Positions 11,117 to 24,465 of a DNA stretch of 64,000 bases are shown one piece after another. Source of the DNA: Ustulina deusta (taxonomy: Eukaryota > Ascomycota > Sordariomycetes > Xylariales > Xylariaceae); the NCBI GenBank assembly GCA_023159155.1, contig JAJNNX010000004.1, forward strand, positions 1,798,001 through 1,862,000, read 5' to 3'. Within the stretch, counting starts at the first letter, position 1. Each line of letters starts with the position of its first letter. Position numbers and translations under genes: made by a program. The notes below the pieces were generated by a model. That model was not told the DNA's origin, searched no databases, and saw only the letters and a program-made list of their open reading frames with translations.

Positions 11117-11395
11117 CTATTCGGCGCAATAGCAGTTCGCGATAATAGCTAGACGATCCAAGGGGATTTTTAGCTGTCGCTTCTCAATGTCTGCAATAAT
11201 AAGAGGTGTCATAGACTTCGTTGCAAGGTCGCGGCCATAGAATCCGGGCTTCTCCAAAAGAAGAGTATATTTTCTCGCTCGCTCGAGCACAAGCTTTCTG
11301 GCTTTCCTCAAGCCGGCGGGGGGGTCGAACGCTAAACAGAAGGCAGTTGCGGCCTTATAGAATCTGGTCGAGTTAAGAACAATCTCGCCAGGCAC
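11117..11395 (-). pseudogene. Possible HET-domain-type fragment
   Basis: A 92-codon minus-strand ORF, ending in KIPLDRLAIIANCYCAE. The 'IPLDRLAIIANC' block resembles one I recall from fungal heterokaryon-incompatibility (HET) proteins, which trigger cell death on non-self recognition. That is the only support, so the call is weak. The ORF lies 150 bp upstream of the likely start of the NACHT-ankyrin pseudogene on the same strand. A GT..AG intron between them could have joined the two into one HET-NACHT-ankyrin gene. Sequence beyond 11400 is RIP-degraded and unreadable. Confidence 0.3.
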
Positions 11396-12459
11396 ATCTT
11401 TAAAAAGTCCGATATAATCGCTATAGTAGTCTTCTAAAAGTATATAATGCAGTATAAAAAGTTTTATGTTTATATTACCGCAGTAATTCTTTTAATAAGT
11501 CTATGTACAAGTCTACTAGATATTATTAATTATTGCTTTTAAAAGCTCAAGAATTTTATACGCACTTTTATACAGTAACCCAAAAAATAACTTAAATTTA
11601 AATCCGGATTTAATAACAAACTTCTTTATTATAAGCTTTACTAGCAACTTAAAGTTTATAATCAATATTATAAGCTAGTACAACAAGCCGATCGGATGTT
11701 TGCTGCAATAGTAAACTAGGTCTATTGTTTAAAGTGCTGTTTTTTTTTTTTTACTATTTTCTTATATAACGTATTCTTTATTGATCTAAAAATAACATAG
11801 ATTAAAACAGACCATATATTTTCCCACTTTTTTAAACATTAAATCTTGTACTATAAATTAAAAAAACTTTCTATTATATGATTGCATAAAATACTTATTA
11901 TATAGCTGCTTTAAAAGTAAAGGATAATCTTAAGTATAAAATATAATAATATAGTCCTTTTTTTTAAAAGCGTTAATACGGCTTCTTATAAAAATAGTTA
12001 GTAAATAAGCACTATTATATTTTGTTAGCTATGCTTTTGATTTAGAAATATTAATTTGCGTAGGGAAACAGAAACATTATAACTAGCGCTTGTATAAATT
12101 CTATTAATTTTAAGTGTTATATTTTAGTTTTTTGGATATCTAGTAGCAATATAATAAAGGGTTGCTAGTAATGCTTCCGAATCATAGATAGTAAATCGCC
12201 AAGGTTATTAGTTATTGTATGCTTTAAAACTTTACTACTATACAAACAAGAATAAGCGGAATACTAAATATATTAAAAAAAAATATTACTATAAATAAAC
12301 AAAATATTAACATGTTCGAGTTTTTTAGTAGTATCGAAATATTTTTTATATTCTTTATATATATAATATACAAAAACTTTATACTATGCAAGCTAAGCAA
12401 GCGTTTAAAATATAAGCTAACATTTTATATAAAAGTTATAAGCATTTATTTGATACTTT
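11396..12459. other. RIP-degraded A+T-rich DNA, no gene recognised
   Basis: Very A+T-rich, with stops in all frames and homopolymer T and A runs. It may hold the missing N-terminal part of the HET-like fragment, but nothing can be read. Confidence 0.5.
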
Positions 12460-13560
12460 TTAAGCAGCCTTACGTAAAGAAGTTGCGCTCGGGGATACAA
12501 TCAAAACAAACGTAATACTTCGGCAAGTCGAGTATATATTGTTGTCTGGCTCGAAAGGAGCCAAAGTCTTTCTAATATAGCACGCAATAGTAGTGCAAGC
12601 TAGACATACAGAAGTACTGTTGTAAAGCGCCTTCGCTTTGAAATTGTCGGTCACAGCGCGTACAGCAGGGCATATCTCACAATTTCGTTGCAGTGCGCTA
12701 CTCATTCGTTCCAGGCAGGCTGATTGAAGCCAGGGTCAAGATGGAAATGGAACTAAGGGGTTCGGGCTTGCGAGGGAGGTGATATTTGAAGAAGGAGGAG
12801 CTCTACTCCAATACCAGACTTCCTCGATTCCCCATCTGCAATGGGGGTTAGTTCGCTGTTCCTCCAATGCATCGGCGAAAGTGACTGTCAACAGCGACCT
12901 ATTAGGTTGCGACAAGACTGGCATCCTCGCTCAAGGCAGCAATACTACTCTACAAAAATACATAGGACTCTTCAAGAGATTGCTGGTCTCCTTGGCATCT
13001 TCATAGGTGTGACTGGGCAACTGGGCGACTGGCCTTAACGGGTCGGTCTTGCCCCCCCACCTCATATCAGAGAGTAGTCCTTGATCATAGCTCCCTAGCC
13101 TAAACTGCCTGACCTGAACTGCCTAACCTTGGCACTCGCCTCACTAACCTCACTAAACCCAGGCAGTCTAGTCCCCCGGACCTTCCGAACCCATACCCCA
13201 TACCAGATAGCCCGGCGTAGCGCACTCGCCACCAATCCACCACCAAAGCCATCCATACTTCTACCACCACCTCAAACCTTCAGCCAGCATTAGGCCAGCC
13301 TGGTTACCTGCGCCAGCTGTTCATCCAGTCGTAGTCAGTCCATCTACTCACATCATCCGCCCATTTCGCTACGTCACTTCATCGCTTCATTTTACCTGCC
13401 GACTTCGACAATGCCTACTTCCTATAATATAACTATGCCTGGCACGTGCGACATCAAGGCCGGTCGCCAATGCTTGTTGTACCAAAGGATCTACTGCAAG
13501 AGTAATTGCGCAACACTACAGGTCCTATGCTTATTGCTACAATAACTTTAAAGAATTGTT
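12460..13560. other. Base-balanced island without a recognised gene
   Basis: This 1.1-kb island escaped RIP and sits between two degraded blocks. Short ORFs exist on both strands (minus 12460-12705 and 12736-12924, plus 12779-13006), but none matches a family I know and they overlap one another. From about 13060 to 13410 the plus strand is pyrimidine-rich and nearly free of TA, like a fungal promoter or 5' leader. It is followed by an ATG at 13410 that opens only 44 codons before a stop at the edge of the RIPed DNA. It could be the 5' end of a gene whose body has been destroyed. Confidence 0.35.
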
Positions 13561-14401
13561 ATAGCTAAAGCAGTCTGGTTAGCTCCTCCCCGTTGCTATA
13601 GCTTTACTAATAAAAGCTATGCTTACTATTTATTACAAAACATAGTTTTTGTTTAATATAACGTTTTTTTACTTTTTAAATTATATTAATCTAGTAGTTA
13701 TAAATTATATATTAAAGTTATATAATTTTAAGGTTTGCTATAATACTATAGTTATTTATAAAACTAATACTTTAGAACTATTTAATAAAAAAGCAATAAA
13801 TTATAAGTTTTATATTTTTAGTTCTATTCTAGAGTTTTGTACTTAAAATAAACTATTTATATTTAGTTGTTTGTTTACTATTGCTATAAATTAGTTAGTT
13901 GTACTTAAAAATATATAAAAATTAGTATTTTAATATTTACTATTAAACTTTAGTAAGTTTTTAGTTAAAAATATTATAAAACTACTAATAGTTTATGTTA
14001 AAAGTTTAAGTTTAATAGAACTAATTATCTAGTAGGCTAAAACAAATAACCTTTATAATAAATAGATCTAAAAGTTTAATAGAAATATAGCCAAAGTTCT
14101 AGTTTTAATAATTCAAGCTTAAAAGGTTAAAAGCTAAAAAATTAAGCAAAATTAAAGTTAAAATTTATGCTACGCTTATTGCTTATAAAAAACCTATTAA
14201 ATAAGTAGTATAAAAAGTATAAAAAAAGTTATATTATTTTATTTATATATAAAGCAGCTAAAATTTATATAGCTTAAAGCTTTTATAAAATTTTGCAAAT
14301 TAATTAATAAATATTTATTTAATTTTATTAATTATATTTTTTATTAATTTTAAACTATAACTTTAATTTATAAGTAGTGCAATAATATATTAGAAAATAT
14401 A

Positions 14402-14519
14402 TATATGTTTATTTATACTAGAATATTACTACTTTATTGCTTACTGTTATATAATAAATATAGTGTTTAAAAAGCAAAGCAATATTTGCTTTAGTAATAT
14501 AAATAAAAACATTTAACCA
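14402..14519 (+). repeat. Diverged direct repeat, copy 1
   Basis: Pairs with 17879-17990. The shared core is GTTTATACTAG-like sequence, then a TTTATTGC block and ATATAATAA, ending in AATATAAATAAAAA. Some differences are transversions, so the copies are old. They may be LTRs or SINE copies of a lost element; their ends cannot be defined. Confidence 0.35.
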
Positions 14520-17500
14520 AAAAAAGCTTGGACTTTTTTAAAATTATATATATATAATATTATTAATTATATAAGCAATATTTAGATTAATAAGTTATAA
14601 TAATAGCTGCTTCTAATCTTTAGAGCATAATATTAATAAAAAAAATAATTAGAATTAAGAACTTTTTTATTTATATATTTAATTATTAAGCAAAACATTT
14701 TAAGCATTTTTATTATAAATAATATTTAAATTTTTATAATATAATTATATTATAAGTTATTTTTATTTTTAATAAACACTTAAGCGCTTATTTAAACTTT
14801 AAATAAACAAATTTTTATTTAAAACTATTTAATTTATTAACTATAAAAGTTCTATTTAATTTTTACTACTTCTAATAAACTATTTTATTTTTAATTATAA
14901 TTATAAGCTTTTTTATAGTATATATAGATTTTATTTATATAAATATAAATATTTTTTATTTTATTTTCTTTTTTAAAATAAAAAAATAAAAAAATTAAAA
15001 AACAAACATTAACTAACTTTATTAATAAAACATTGTTAGCTTCCAAAATTATATTTTTATTAGTTAGAGCTAAAGATCAAGTATAAAAAAGCACTATTAT
15101 AACTTTTTTAAAAGTTAGTAGTTTAATACAAAACAACAAATTATATAATAAAAACTTTAGTATTAAAACTATTAATCTAAATATTAAAACGCTTTAAAAT
15201 AGAAATATTAATTTATATATTTTAAACTTTATAATTAAAAGTTTTTTTTAAATCTTCCTAATTATATTAAACTTTTTTATAATACTAATAGTTTTTTATT
15301 TAAATGTTTATATTTATTAGCAAACGTTAAGCTTTTACTAGCTATTAAATATACTTTTTTATTTAAAAGATTATAAATATTTTTTGGAATTAAAAAGTAA
15401 AAAAGTTTTTAAACTAAGTATATTTTAATAGCTAAAGTACTAATATTATTAATTATTATTTTTAGGGCAATTTATATTTAATTAATTAAAAATAAGGTAT
15501 AAGTATTATAAATAATTTATTTTATAATATGTTTTTATTATATTAATAGTTATAGAATAAGAATAAATATTTATATTAAGTCTTAAGTTTAATATTAAAT
15601 TATTAATAAATAATTTTAAAGTAAATATATAAGTTTTTATGCTATATAAGAACTTTAAACTAAAGAACTAAATAAGCCGATGCTTTATGTTAAGTTGTCT
15701 ATGTTTATTTTGTTTTTTTTAAAAATTTTTTATAAAATAGTAGTTATATATAATAAAGTGCTCTAATAAATATAGGTGTAATATATTTGCAAGTTTATTT
15801 TTAAAGTTTGTTTTAATAATATTTATTAAAAAGGTTATAATAAAATAGATTATATTAGCGGCGGTTTTTTTATTAGCTATATAGCCCAAAATTGCGCTAA
15901 TAGCTATAAAAATAGATATAAGTAGTTAATAATTTAAGCTATTTATAAGACTTTTTTAAAGTTTATATTGTTTATTAAAAAGTTTAGCAATAATAAAAGG
16001 ATTATAAAAGCTAAGTAACTTATAACTGTAATTTTTTTATATAATAGTTTTAACTTTTTTAATATATTGATTTTATAAAATAGATCTTAGGTTGCTAGTA
16101 TTATTAATATTATATTTTATAATACGCTTTGCTTAGCTATAAGTTTTTATTTTTTTTGCAAAGTTTATTAATATATTTTGGATAATTGTTTATAAATACC
16201 TAAAGTACTAAATACGATTGTCTGAAATAACAAAAAAAGGGTTAGTATAGTTATTATTAATACTTGCTTGGGCCAAGGTTATAAATAGTATGCTAATACA
16301 AAAGAGATATTGGCGCTGCACTACTTTTTGTATTACCTAATTTTAATAGTTTTTTTTTAGATTTACAAATCTCTATCTTAACATTTTCTAAAACATTTAG
16401 TAATTAATTAATAATTTGATTATAAAAAATATTGCTTATATAAATATATAAATTTATAATACCTAGTTAGGCTATATTAAAAATTATCTAAAAACTAATT
16501 AAAAAAAACTTTATTTCTGCTTTATTATGTTTAGTAATAAAAATATTGCAGCTAATATAGCTTTAGTTATATAGTATATACTATTTAAAACAAAATTTAA
16601 TATTTTAATTTTAAGCTAGTTTTATATAAAACTTTATATTATTAGAACTTTTGTTTAATATATTTAGCTTAATAATAAGTTTTAATATATAGCTACTATT
16701 AAGGTTAAACGTTTATATATAATATATTACTTGCTAAAAAATAAAGTTATTTTTAGTAAAAATAATAATAAAAATAATATTTTATAGTTTGTTTATATAA
16801 AAAAAAACAAGCTTCTAGACTAGTTTTACGCTTTTTTTTGATTAATTTTTGTTTTTAGCTAAAAATAAACCAAACAAATTAACTATAATAAAATAAAGCT
16901 AATTTAGTCCAAAGATCTTAATACAAAGAATATTAGTACTAAATACCCTATTATTATTATTAAAGCTTATAGCTTACTTAGCTTTTTTAATAATAGGACT
17001 AATATCTAAAGCTTTTTAGTAGCATTAGAAAGTTTCGAACTTTTATTGCTTATTATAAAAATAATTATAGCTTGGAATAATCTAAATATAAACGCCTGAC
17101 TCTGGGCTACAATAAAGTATAAGCTTAATTATAAACCAAGTATATAGATTATTTTTAGTTAGAAATAAAAAACTTAAAATAGCCTCTAAAATAAAGCTTT
17201 TTTTAAATAACTAGTCGCTACAAATAATAATTTATAATAAATTAATATAACATTTAATTCTTTAGGATTAAAAAGTATTAATTATATTAAAAATTTTTTA
17301 ATAATTTTTATTCTAAAAATAACTACTATTATATTAAGCTTTAACTTTGATTTAGTTTTTTATTATATAATAAGTTATAAAATAATAATCTAAATTAAAC
17401 AAGAGGCCTAAAAAATACCTAGTTTATAAAACAAAATAATTTTAACTAGTTAAAAAAAAATATAAGTTGTAAATAAATATTCTATTAAAAAAAATATAAA

Positions 17501-17878
17501 AAAATAAATTAAAGGTTTATAAAAAAAAAAAGCTATAAAAATTAATAAAGCTCAAAAAATAGCTATAAAACTATACAACAAGCTATTTATATTTATATAG
17601 CATTTATATTAAACCTATAGTTTTTTGTTATACTAACGCTAATGTTTATATAAGCTTAACTGCTAAGTTATGCTATACAAACAATAAATAATAAATAGCT
17701 AGGTTGCTTTAATTTTAAAACTTGCCTATTATTTATAGTTTTTTTAAATTTATATAATATTTTATAGTAGTAAGTTTTATTTTTTAATACTATTTGCTCC
17801 GTTTATAATTTGCCTAAATTAGCTTTAATATTTAATATATAGCTAGCACCCGTTTAAAAACTAGTAGCAGATTATATA

Positions 17879-17990
17879 TATTTGTTTATACTAGTATATT
17901 TTTATTTTATTGCCCGCTACTATATAATAAGTATAAAATAAGTAGTTAAGAAATAAATCGGTATTTTTTTTAATAATATAAATAAAAATG
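17879..17990 (+). repeat. Diverged direct repeat, copy 2
   Basis: Partner of 14402-14519, in the same orientation and about 3.5 kb away. No target duplication could be found for the pair. Confidence 0.35.
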
Positions 17991-18993
17991 TTTGCTTAGA
18001 ATAAAAAGAAATAATCAAAAAATAAAGCAAAAAAAGTTAAATATTATTAACTTTTAACATTAAACAAAATTTCAAACCTTTATACCTGCTTAAAATTTAG
18101 TTTTAAGCTATAATAAGTATAGTATAGTACTACTTTTAGAATATACTGCTAGCCGCTTTTATTGCAATATTTTTAATAAATATATATTAAATAATATTTA
18201 GCTATTTTATTTTAACAACTATATTATTATTTTAGCAAACATTTAATACTTAGACCTTGCTACTTATATTTTTATAAAAAACAAAAAAAAGCTTAAACCA
18301 TATAATTAGCTTTATGTTACCTTTTATGTTATTATAGTTCTATTGCTTTAATAATTAGACTAAGTAATAAAATATATAATATAACAAATAATATAATCTT
18401 TATATATTATACTTAGTTATATAAATATAAATAGCCAGCTATATACTAATATTAGCAAACTAACCAAACCTTAAAAAGATCTTAGTTATACTAATATTAT
18501 ATTATAGCTTAGTACTTGTTAGCTTATTTATAATATAAAAATAGTTAAGTATTTACTAATTACTATTTAACTAGTTATTTTAAATTAACCTAATACTTTG
18601 CGGGCTATAATAAAATTACTAATATATAATAAAAACTACCCCTTAATAAAATAAGCATTAATATTAAAATATACTAGCTTTTTTAATCGTTTTTTACTAC
18701 TATATTATAAGCTTTTTTTATAAAATATCTTTTTTTTAATTGTTTTATAAAAAATTCCTAAATTTTTTTTTTCTTATTCTAAACTATAAATTAATACTTT
18801 TTAATATTATACTAGTAACTAATTTTAATAGCTTTATCTATAATAAATTATTATTAATATAAATAAGCAGTTTTTAATTAACTTGTTTAGTATAAAAAAA
18901 GTAATAATAGTACTACTTTTAATATAGCCACTTTAGTACAACTGTTATAGTTAAACCAGCAAATATTTTATTATATAATTATCTAATTATAAT

Positions 18994-19197
18994 AAAAACA
19001 TAGGACAACCGTACTATAAATGCCTACACTATAAAAAATTTCTGGTTTTTAATAACTATTATAGTAACAACTTTATAAACCCTAAGTACTACTATAAATA
19101 TTCAAACAAACGTTAAGCTATTAGGAAGTCCAAGCTAGTAATAAAACATTTATATTATGCCTGCTAGCTTAGCAGGTATAATTTTTATAGCCTATAC
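18994..19197 (+). pseudogene. GRF-type zinc-finger relic
   Basis: A plus-strand frame reads GQPYYKCLHYKKFLVFNNYY, then FINPKYYYKYS, and after two stops LYYACQLSRYNFYS with a RIP-type TAG in it. The spacing fits a GRF-type zinc finger, a nucleic-acid-binding ribbon usually seen as GRxYYxC...F..W.D...NP.C.CG. Several expected Cys positions now read Tyr, which is exactly the TGC/TGT-to-TAC/TAT change that G-to-A mutation makes. The rest of the protein is unreadable. Such fingers occur in fungal helicases and in uncharacterised nuclear proteins, so the parent gene cannot be named. Confidence 0.5.
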
Positions 19198-20526
19198 AAA
19201 AATAAAATAAAAAAAAATATTATTATTAATATAGATTTTATTAAAAACTTATTATAATTGTTTATTATTTAATATAATTTTTTTGTTATTTTTTTATTAT
19301 TGCTTATTATATATAATTACTTTTTAGTTAAGCTAGTACTTAGATTAGCATATAGCGTTCTAATTTAATACTTAAAAGATATAAAGATTGCTATAAAGTT
19401 TTATATTTATAAATCTTTTAATAGAAAAGTAACTAAACGTAAGTTTAATATATTAGTTCGGCTCTTAAGCCTGACTTAAAAAAACATAACGCTAATTATA
19501 CAAATATATTTTAAATTGGCCGGATAGTAAAAAGTCTAGTAGTAAAATCTATAGTTCGATTTAAAAAATAAAGTTAGTTCTTAGATAACTTTATTAATAT
19601 TTTAATTAAAAAAACCTTGTTTATTGAGCTACTTTATATATATATAATTTATGCTACGCAAGTTAATATAATCTATTTTATATTAATAAGGACTAATAGG
19701 CAAAACACCAGCTAATAAATGCTAGTTTGCAAACAAAACTATTACTAATTAACTTTTGCACTAGCTAACTCTGCTTTTAGAACATATAGTTGATTTTTTA
19801 TATTTAAAAACTTAAAGCTTATAAAAGGATTGTCTAACTTAGTAGCACTTGCTAGGCTATTTTTACAATACAAACACCTTTTTTTTATTAATAACTAACC
19901 GATCGACCTACTTTTGCTTCGATTTTTTGTAGTTTGTTATATTATTACAGATATTTTTTTTTTTTTTACGTATGCAAATATTTCGATAAATTGTTCTAAA
20001 ATATAAATAAACAAAGCATACTAGTAAATGTTTTAACTAAGCTTGACATAATATAAGGCAATAGTTTAGTTTTTAGGTAGTTACTTTAATATAATCCTAG
20101 AAATAAAATATATGCTTTATATAGTAAAAAAAAAGTAGAGAAATTGTTTACTGCTAGATACTTGCTAAAAAAATATTATTAATATGTATAGATTATTAAT
20201 ATAACTAGTATTAATTATAGCAGTTGTAAGGTCTGGGTGCCGGGTAGATAAGATCGGATCTAAGGGGCTAGCTACTATTGGTAAATTTGGAGGTAAACTT
20301 TACCTTTAAAGGACCGGAGAGCTGTATGGGGCGTTTATATGCTTATACGGGGCTAGTGCGCTGTTTTTAGTAGTAGTTCTATTGTAGTGCTTCCTTAGCA
20401 AGGCGATTATTAGACCACTAGTCTTTGCGCCTCTTGCTACCTTAAATTGCTACTATTACTTTTTTTTTAATTTAATATATGTTATAACTACCTAGCAACT
20501 AAAAAAAATGCCAAAAATTAGGACTT

Positions 20527-20729
20527 TGATAGAGACCTATAGGGGGCTCGAACTAGCAACCTTGAATGGTGGCCTATGCCCCAAGTCAGGACAGGTCCAT
20601 ACTAGGTGGCCTATGCTTCTATAAGTGGGACCTCGCACATAAATATATTAGACCTTCCAATATTCTACTACGCACCTACTCTTTCTTAATTTATTATTTT
20701 TATTTATATATTTATTAGTCTTTTTATTA
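20527..20729 (+). repeat. 5' LTR of the Ty3 chromovirus
   Basis: Same length (203 bp) as the 3' LTR. By eye there are about 25 differences, all transitions, and no indels. The minus strand contains AGTTCGAGCCC at about 20550-20540, which resembles an RNA polymerase III B box. Confidence 0.93.
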
Positions 20730-21817
20730 AAGTAGTGCTTTACTACGCTTTGTTTTATTGCAAACGCTATACTATACTATTTTTTTTAATTTTATAAGGT
20801 TATAAAAATACTTTTTTAGAAGCAGCAGACCAACACTTTATATTTTACAAGCTATAGTAGCGTTACTAATATTATATTATTTAAGCAAATATAACTGCTA
20901 AGCTATACGCGGACTTTTATATTTTATATATACCCCTGTAAAAACTTGCAAATAAGCTTAATACTAAAAAGCAAGCTTAGCATAACATTTTTATATTCTA
21001 AAGATTAATTAGTTACTAAAGTTATATTGCATATAATAACTAGAAATATTAAAAAAGCTCGTAAATATTATAAATACTTTTAAAAATATTAAATAAAACG
21101 TTAATTAAAACATGTTTATTAACCAATTTAAGTATATATATTTTATTTAGTAGTTTATTTTAATAAAACATTTTATTTAATTTTATTCTTTTATTATACT
21201 TTTTATATATAGTTTATTTTGTACTATCTATTCTATACTACTTATAAGTTAGTCTATATCTAGTTTTAATAACTTTTATTTTTTAGAATATCTACTAAAT
21301 AATATAATAGATTTAGTAAACAAGCTTTTACTAAGCCTAGACTTAGGCAAACATAGCAGCTTTTATAACCTATAAAGTTTTTGATTAGCATTAAAAACTA
21401 TAAGTCTACTGCCTGACCTTTATATAAAAAATATTAGGTTTAATAAAAAAATAGTAAACTTTTTTATTAAATATTTTTAAAAAACTAATTTTAATATTTT
21501 ATTAATATATAAAAACATTAAAGCGCTTTATTAGAGATTTAATAAATTTTATATCTAGCATAAAGAATCTATAAATATATTATATATAATAAATAAAAAA
21601 CTTAATAATTTAATAAAAATATTTATTATATAAAGCTCAGCGTTAGTTTTAAAAGCAAAGCTTATATAGCCTATACTAAACATTAGGTTTATAGTAAATA
21701 TAGTTATACTTAACTTTATAACCCTAATATCTCCCTTACTGCAACCTAGTTATAAAAAAAAGCCTGAAATATATAAAGTATTAAATAAAAATTTTCTGGA
21801 TCTTTTAGAACCAGATA

Positions 21818-21843
21818 ATAATAATAATAACCCTAATTGCTAC

Positions 21844-21874
<31 letters not shown>

Positions 21875-21875
21875 G
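21818..21875. repeat. ATA/AAT trinucleotide repeat in the gag region
   Basis: Interrupted runs of AATAAT, which on the plus frame would encode asparagine tracts. It lies in the likely gag part of the chromovirus and may derive from RIP of a GAT-type repeat. Confidence 0.5.
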
Positions 21876-22804
21876 TAAGCAATAGCCAAAAAGGAATATT
21901 TCTAGTGCTAAATTGACGTTTACTAAAAAAAGAACGCCTAAGCTTAAATGTAATAATATTAGCATTTTTAATCTAAAATAGGATAACCTTAATAATTAAA
22001 GGGTTATAGCTGATAGAAAAAACATTATTTATATTAATGTTTATTTTTTTATTAACTGTATTAATATTATACTAAAAACAAGCAAATTAAAAGGCAGCTA
22101 AATTATATCTTTGTTTAACTATTTGTTAATAGGATCAGTTTTATTATAGTAAAACAATAAAATAACTGCTTTATAACGTTAGATTTTCTAATTTTTTGGA
22201 ATCAAGCTACTAATAAAACATTTAAAGGAACGTTTTAAAATCTGTACTAGTTAAACTATATAAAAGTTCTTAAAAAGAAAGCTTACTTTTTGGGATATAG
22301 CTAAGAACTATAATACGCTCCTTTAATATATATAATATAAGCTTTGTTATACTAGAGCTAATAATATATTAGTAAAAAATAACTCTAACTAGATTAGAAT
22401 TATAAAAAATATTTGTAATTAATAAAAAAAAGCTATTATAAATTATATTTATGCTTTTAAACAAAAAAAGAACTTTAAAGATTATATAAAAAAAATTAAA
22501 AAAGTATAATATAGGTTAAAGCATAAAACTAAAAAATAACATTTAAATATAAAGCTTTAGATAGAATACCTATTAGATAGCGCTAATACTTTTTTAATAA
22601 AAATGTTTTAATTTTTAAGACTATTTTATTAAAACAATTATCTAGATTACTATTTAGACTACTGTAATTATAGCTGTTACTATAGCAGAAAATATTAAAA
22701 GTTAAATAATTTTTTTTAACGCGAACTTTATCCCTGATATAGCAAAAGAAGTAATAAAAATTCATAAGTAGAAAACTAATAAAATTAAGATTAAAAAATA
22801 TATT

Positions 22805-22925
22805 ATAATAATAGTTAGGATTATTATTGTAATAATAATTAAAACTACTATTGTAATAATAGTTAGAACTACTATTATAATAGTAGTTAAGACTGTTATT
22901 ATAATAGTAATTAAGAGCGCAACTA
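22805..22925. repeat. 24-bp imperfect tandem repeat in the gag region
   Basis: Four to five copies of a unit of about 24 bp (ACTATTNTAATAATAGTTAG-like), each internally palindromic. The period is a multiple of three, so it may reflect an eight-residue repeat in the original Gag. It also produces a spurious hydrophobic ORF on the minus strand. Confidence 0.55.
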
Positions 22926-24465
22926 GAGTTATAATTATAGCTGGGATAAAAAACATAATAAAGATTGCAATTGTAAAAAAGGCAAAAAAAATATACAGCG
23001 TAATAAAAGCTATAATTATATGTATTTTGCTAATATATAGTCTAGCAGCAAAAAAAAACTATTTTTTCTTAATACTAAGTTTGGCTATTATAGTAGTACT
23101 TTTTATTATATACTTAATTTAGCACTTATTTATTACTACTATTATAAAAAATATAAATTATTAGTAATGCTTAAGCTTTACTTATATTATTACTAATTAA
23201 AGGTCAAATTAGAAAAATTAGCTAAAACTAATACCTAATTACCAGTTGATCCTGCATAATATACCTATAGATATTATGCCTAAGAATTCTTTTTATATAA
23301 TATATTGTTTTAGTACCTATATGCTTACTTGTACGCTAAAAATAAAGTAATTCTTAAGCTAGAAAGTACTTTTAACTACAAGCTAGTACTTAAAACTATA
23401 ACTACTGCTATCTAAAACAAAGCTTTATATATATTAAATACTAATATTCCTATTATAGCTGTTCTTAATATTAACTTATATAATAAAACGTTTAGCTCAA
23501 GTTATATTTATTTAAGGTTTAACGCTTAGCTAACCTTAATAAGAACAGATATAAAAGTTTATAATAACTTAGGGACCAGCAAGACTATTATTAGCCAATC
23601 CTATCTAAAAACTCTTAAATATACTATAGAAAAGCGCAAAAGCAAAGTAACCACTATTAGAAACACTATAGTAACCTTAATAATATAGGCCAAGTTTAAG
23701 TTTTATATATGTAGCATAGATAAAAATAGCAAACCTTTTATTATATTATATAAAAAAAAAAGTTAGGTTATTAATAACTATTTATAGCTAGGCATGCTTA
23801 TTAAGAACAATTTTTTTCTTTTTTATACTATAGTAATTAACTACTAATATAGCATTATTACTTTGTACAGACTTAATAACTTTATAATTATGTTTAATAT
23901 AATAATATATAGCTATAAATATATATAATAAATAATAAACATATAAAAAGTAACGTTACAAAGTAGCAAAAGCGCCTATATCCAAATAAACTACAAGCTT
24001 CTACCTGCCAATCGTAGCTTCTATTTCATAGCTATACATAAGAATACTATAAATACTATACTAAATATAAAAATATTACATATAATACCAGTAGTAAACA
24101 ATGCTACAACACTAGTGAAAATTAGCAAAAGTACTAAACTAAAGCAAATCTATAAGAACTAAGATAATAAAAGTCATATTAGCTTATAAAAATTAGCAAT
24201 AATAGTACTAGCCATAGCAGCTGTAGCCCTTGCTACCCTACTAGCCAAGGTAGTAAGATCAGGGTTTCCTAATACTACTAACTCAATAATTCCCATAAAT
24301 ACTAAATTTAATATATCATTTATTATTACTATAACTATAACTAATACTTTTTTTCCTATAAATATAATAGTTAATATAAATAAATTAGCCAGTTAGATAG
24401 TGCCTGTAATAACCTTTATAAAAACTACGGGAAAACATACCTTAGATATTTTTAGAACCTAACAA

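Larger units (their letters stand above)
13561..20521. other. Seven-kb RIP-degraded block
   Basis: Almost entirely A+T, with TA steps everywhere, which indicates repeated rounds of RIP on former repeats. Apart from the GRF-type relic at 18994-19197, a diverged pair of direct repeats at 14402-14519 and 17879-17990, and a less mutated patch at 20221-20521, nothing can be identified. The last patch is the target into which the Ty3 element inserted. Confidence 0.6.

Noticed and set aside
22762..22956. Very hydrophobic minus-strand ORF that looks like a membrane protein
   Set aside because: It is the antisense of the A+T-rich 24-bp tandem repeat in the chromovirus. Ile/Thr/Val codons follow from base composition.
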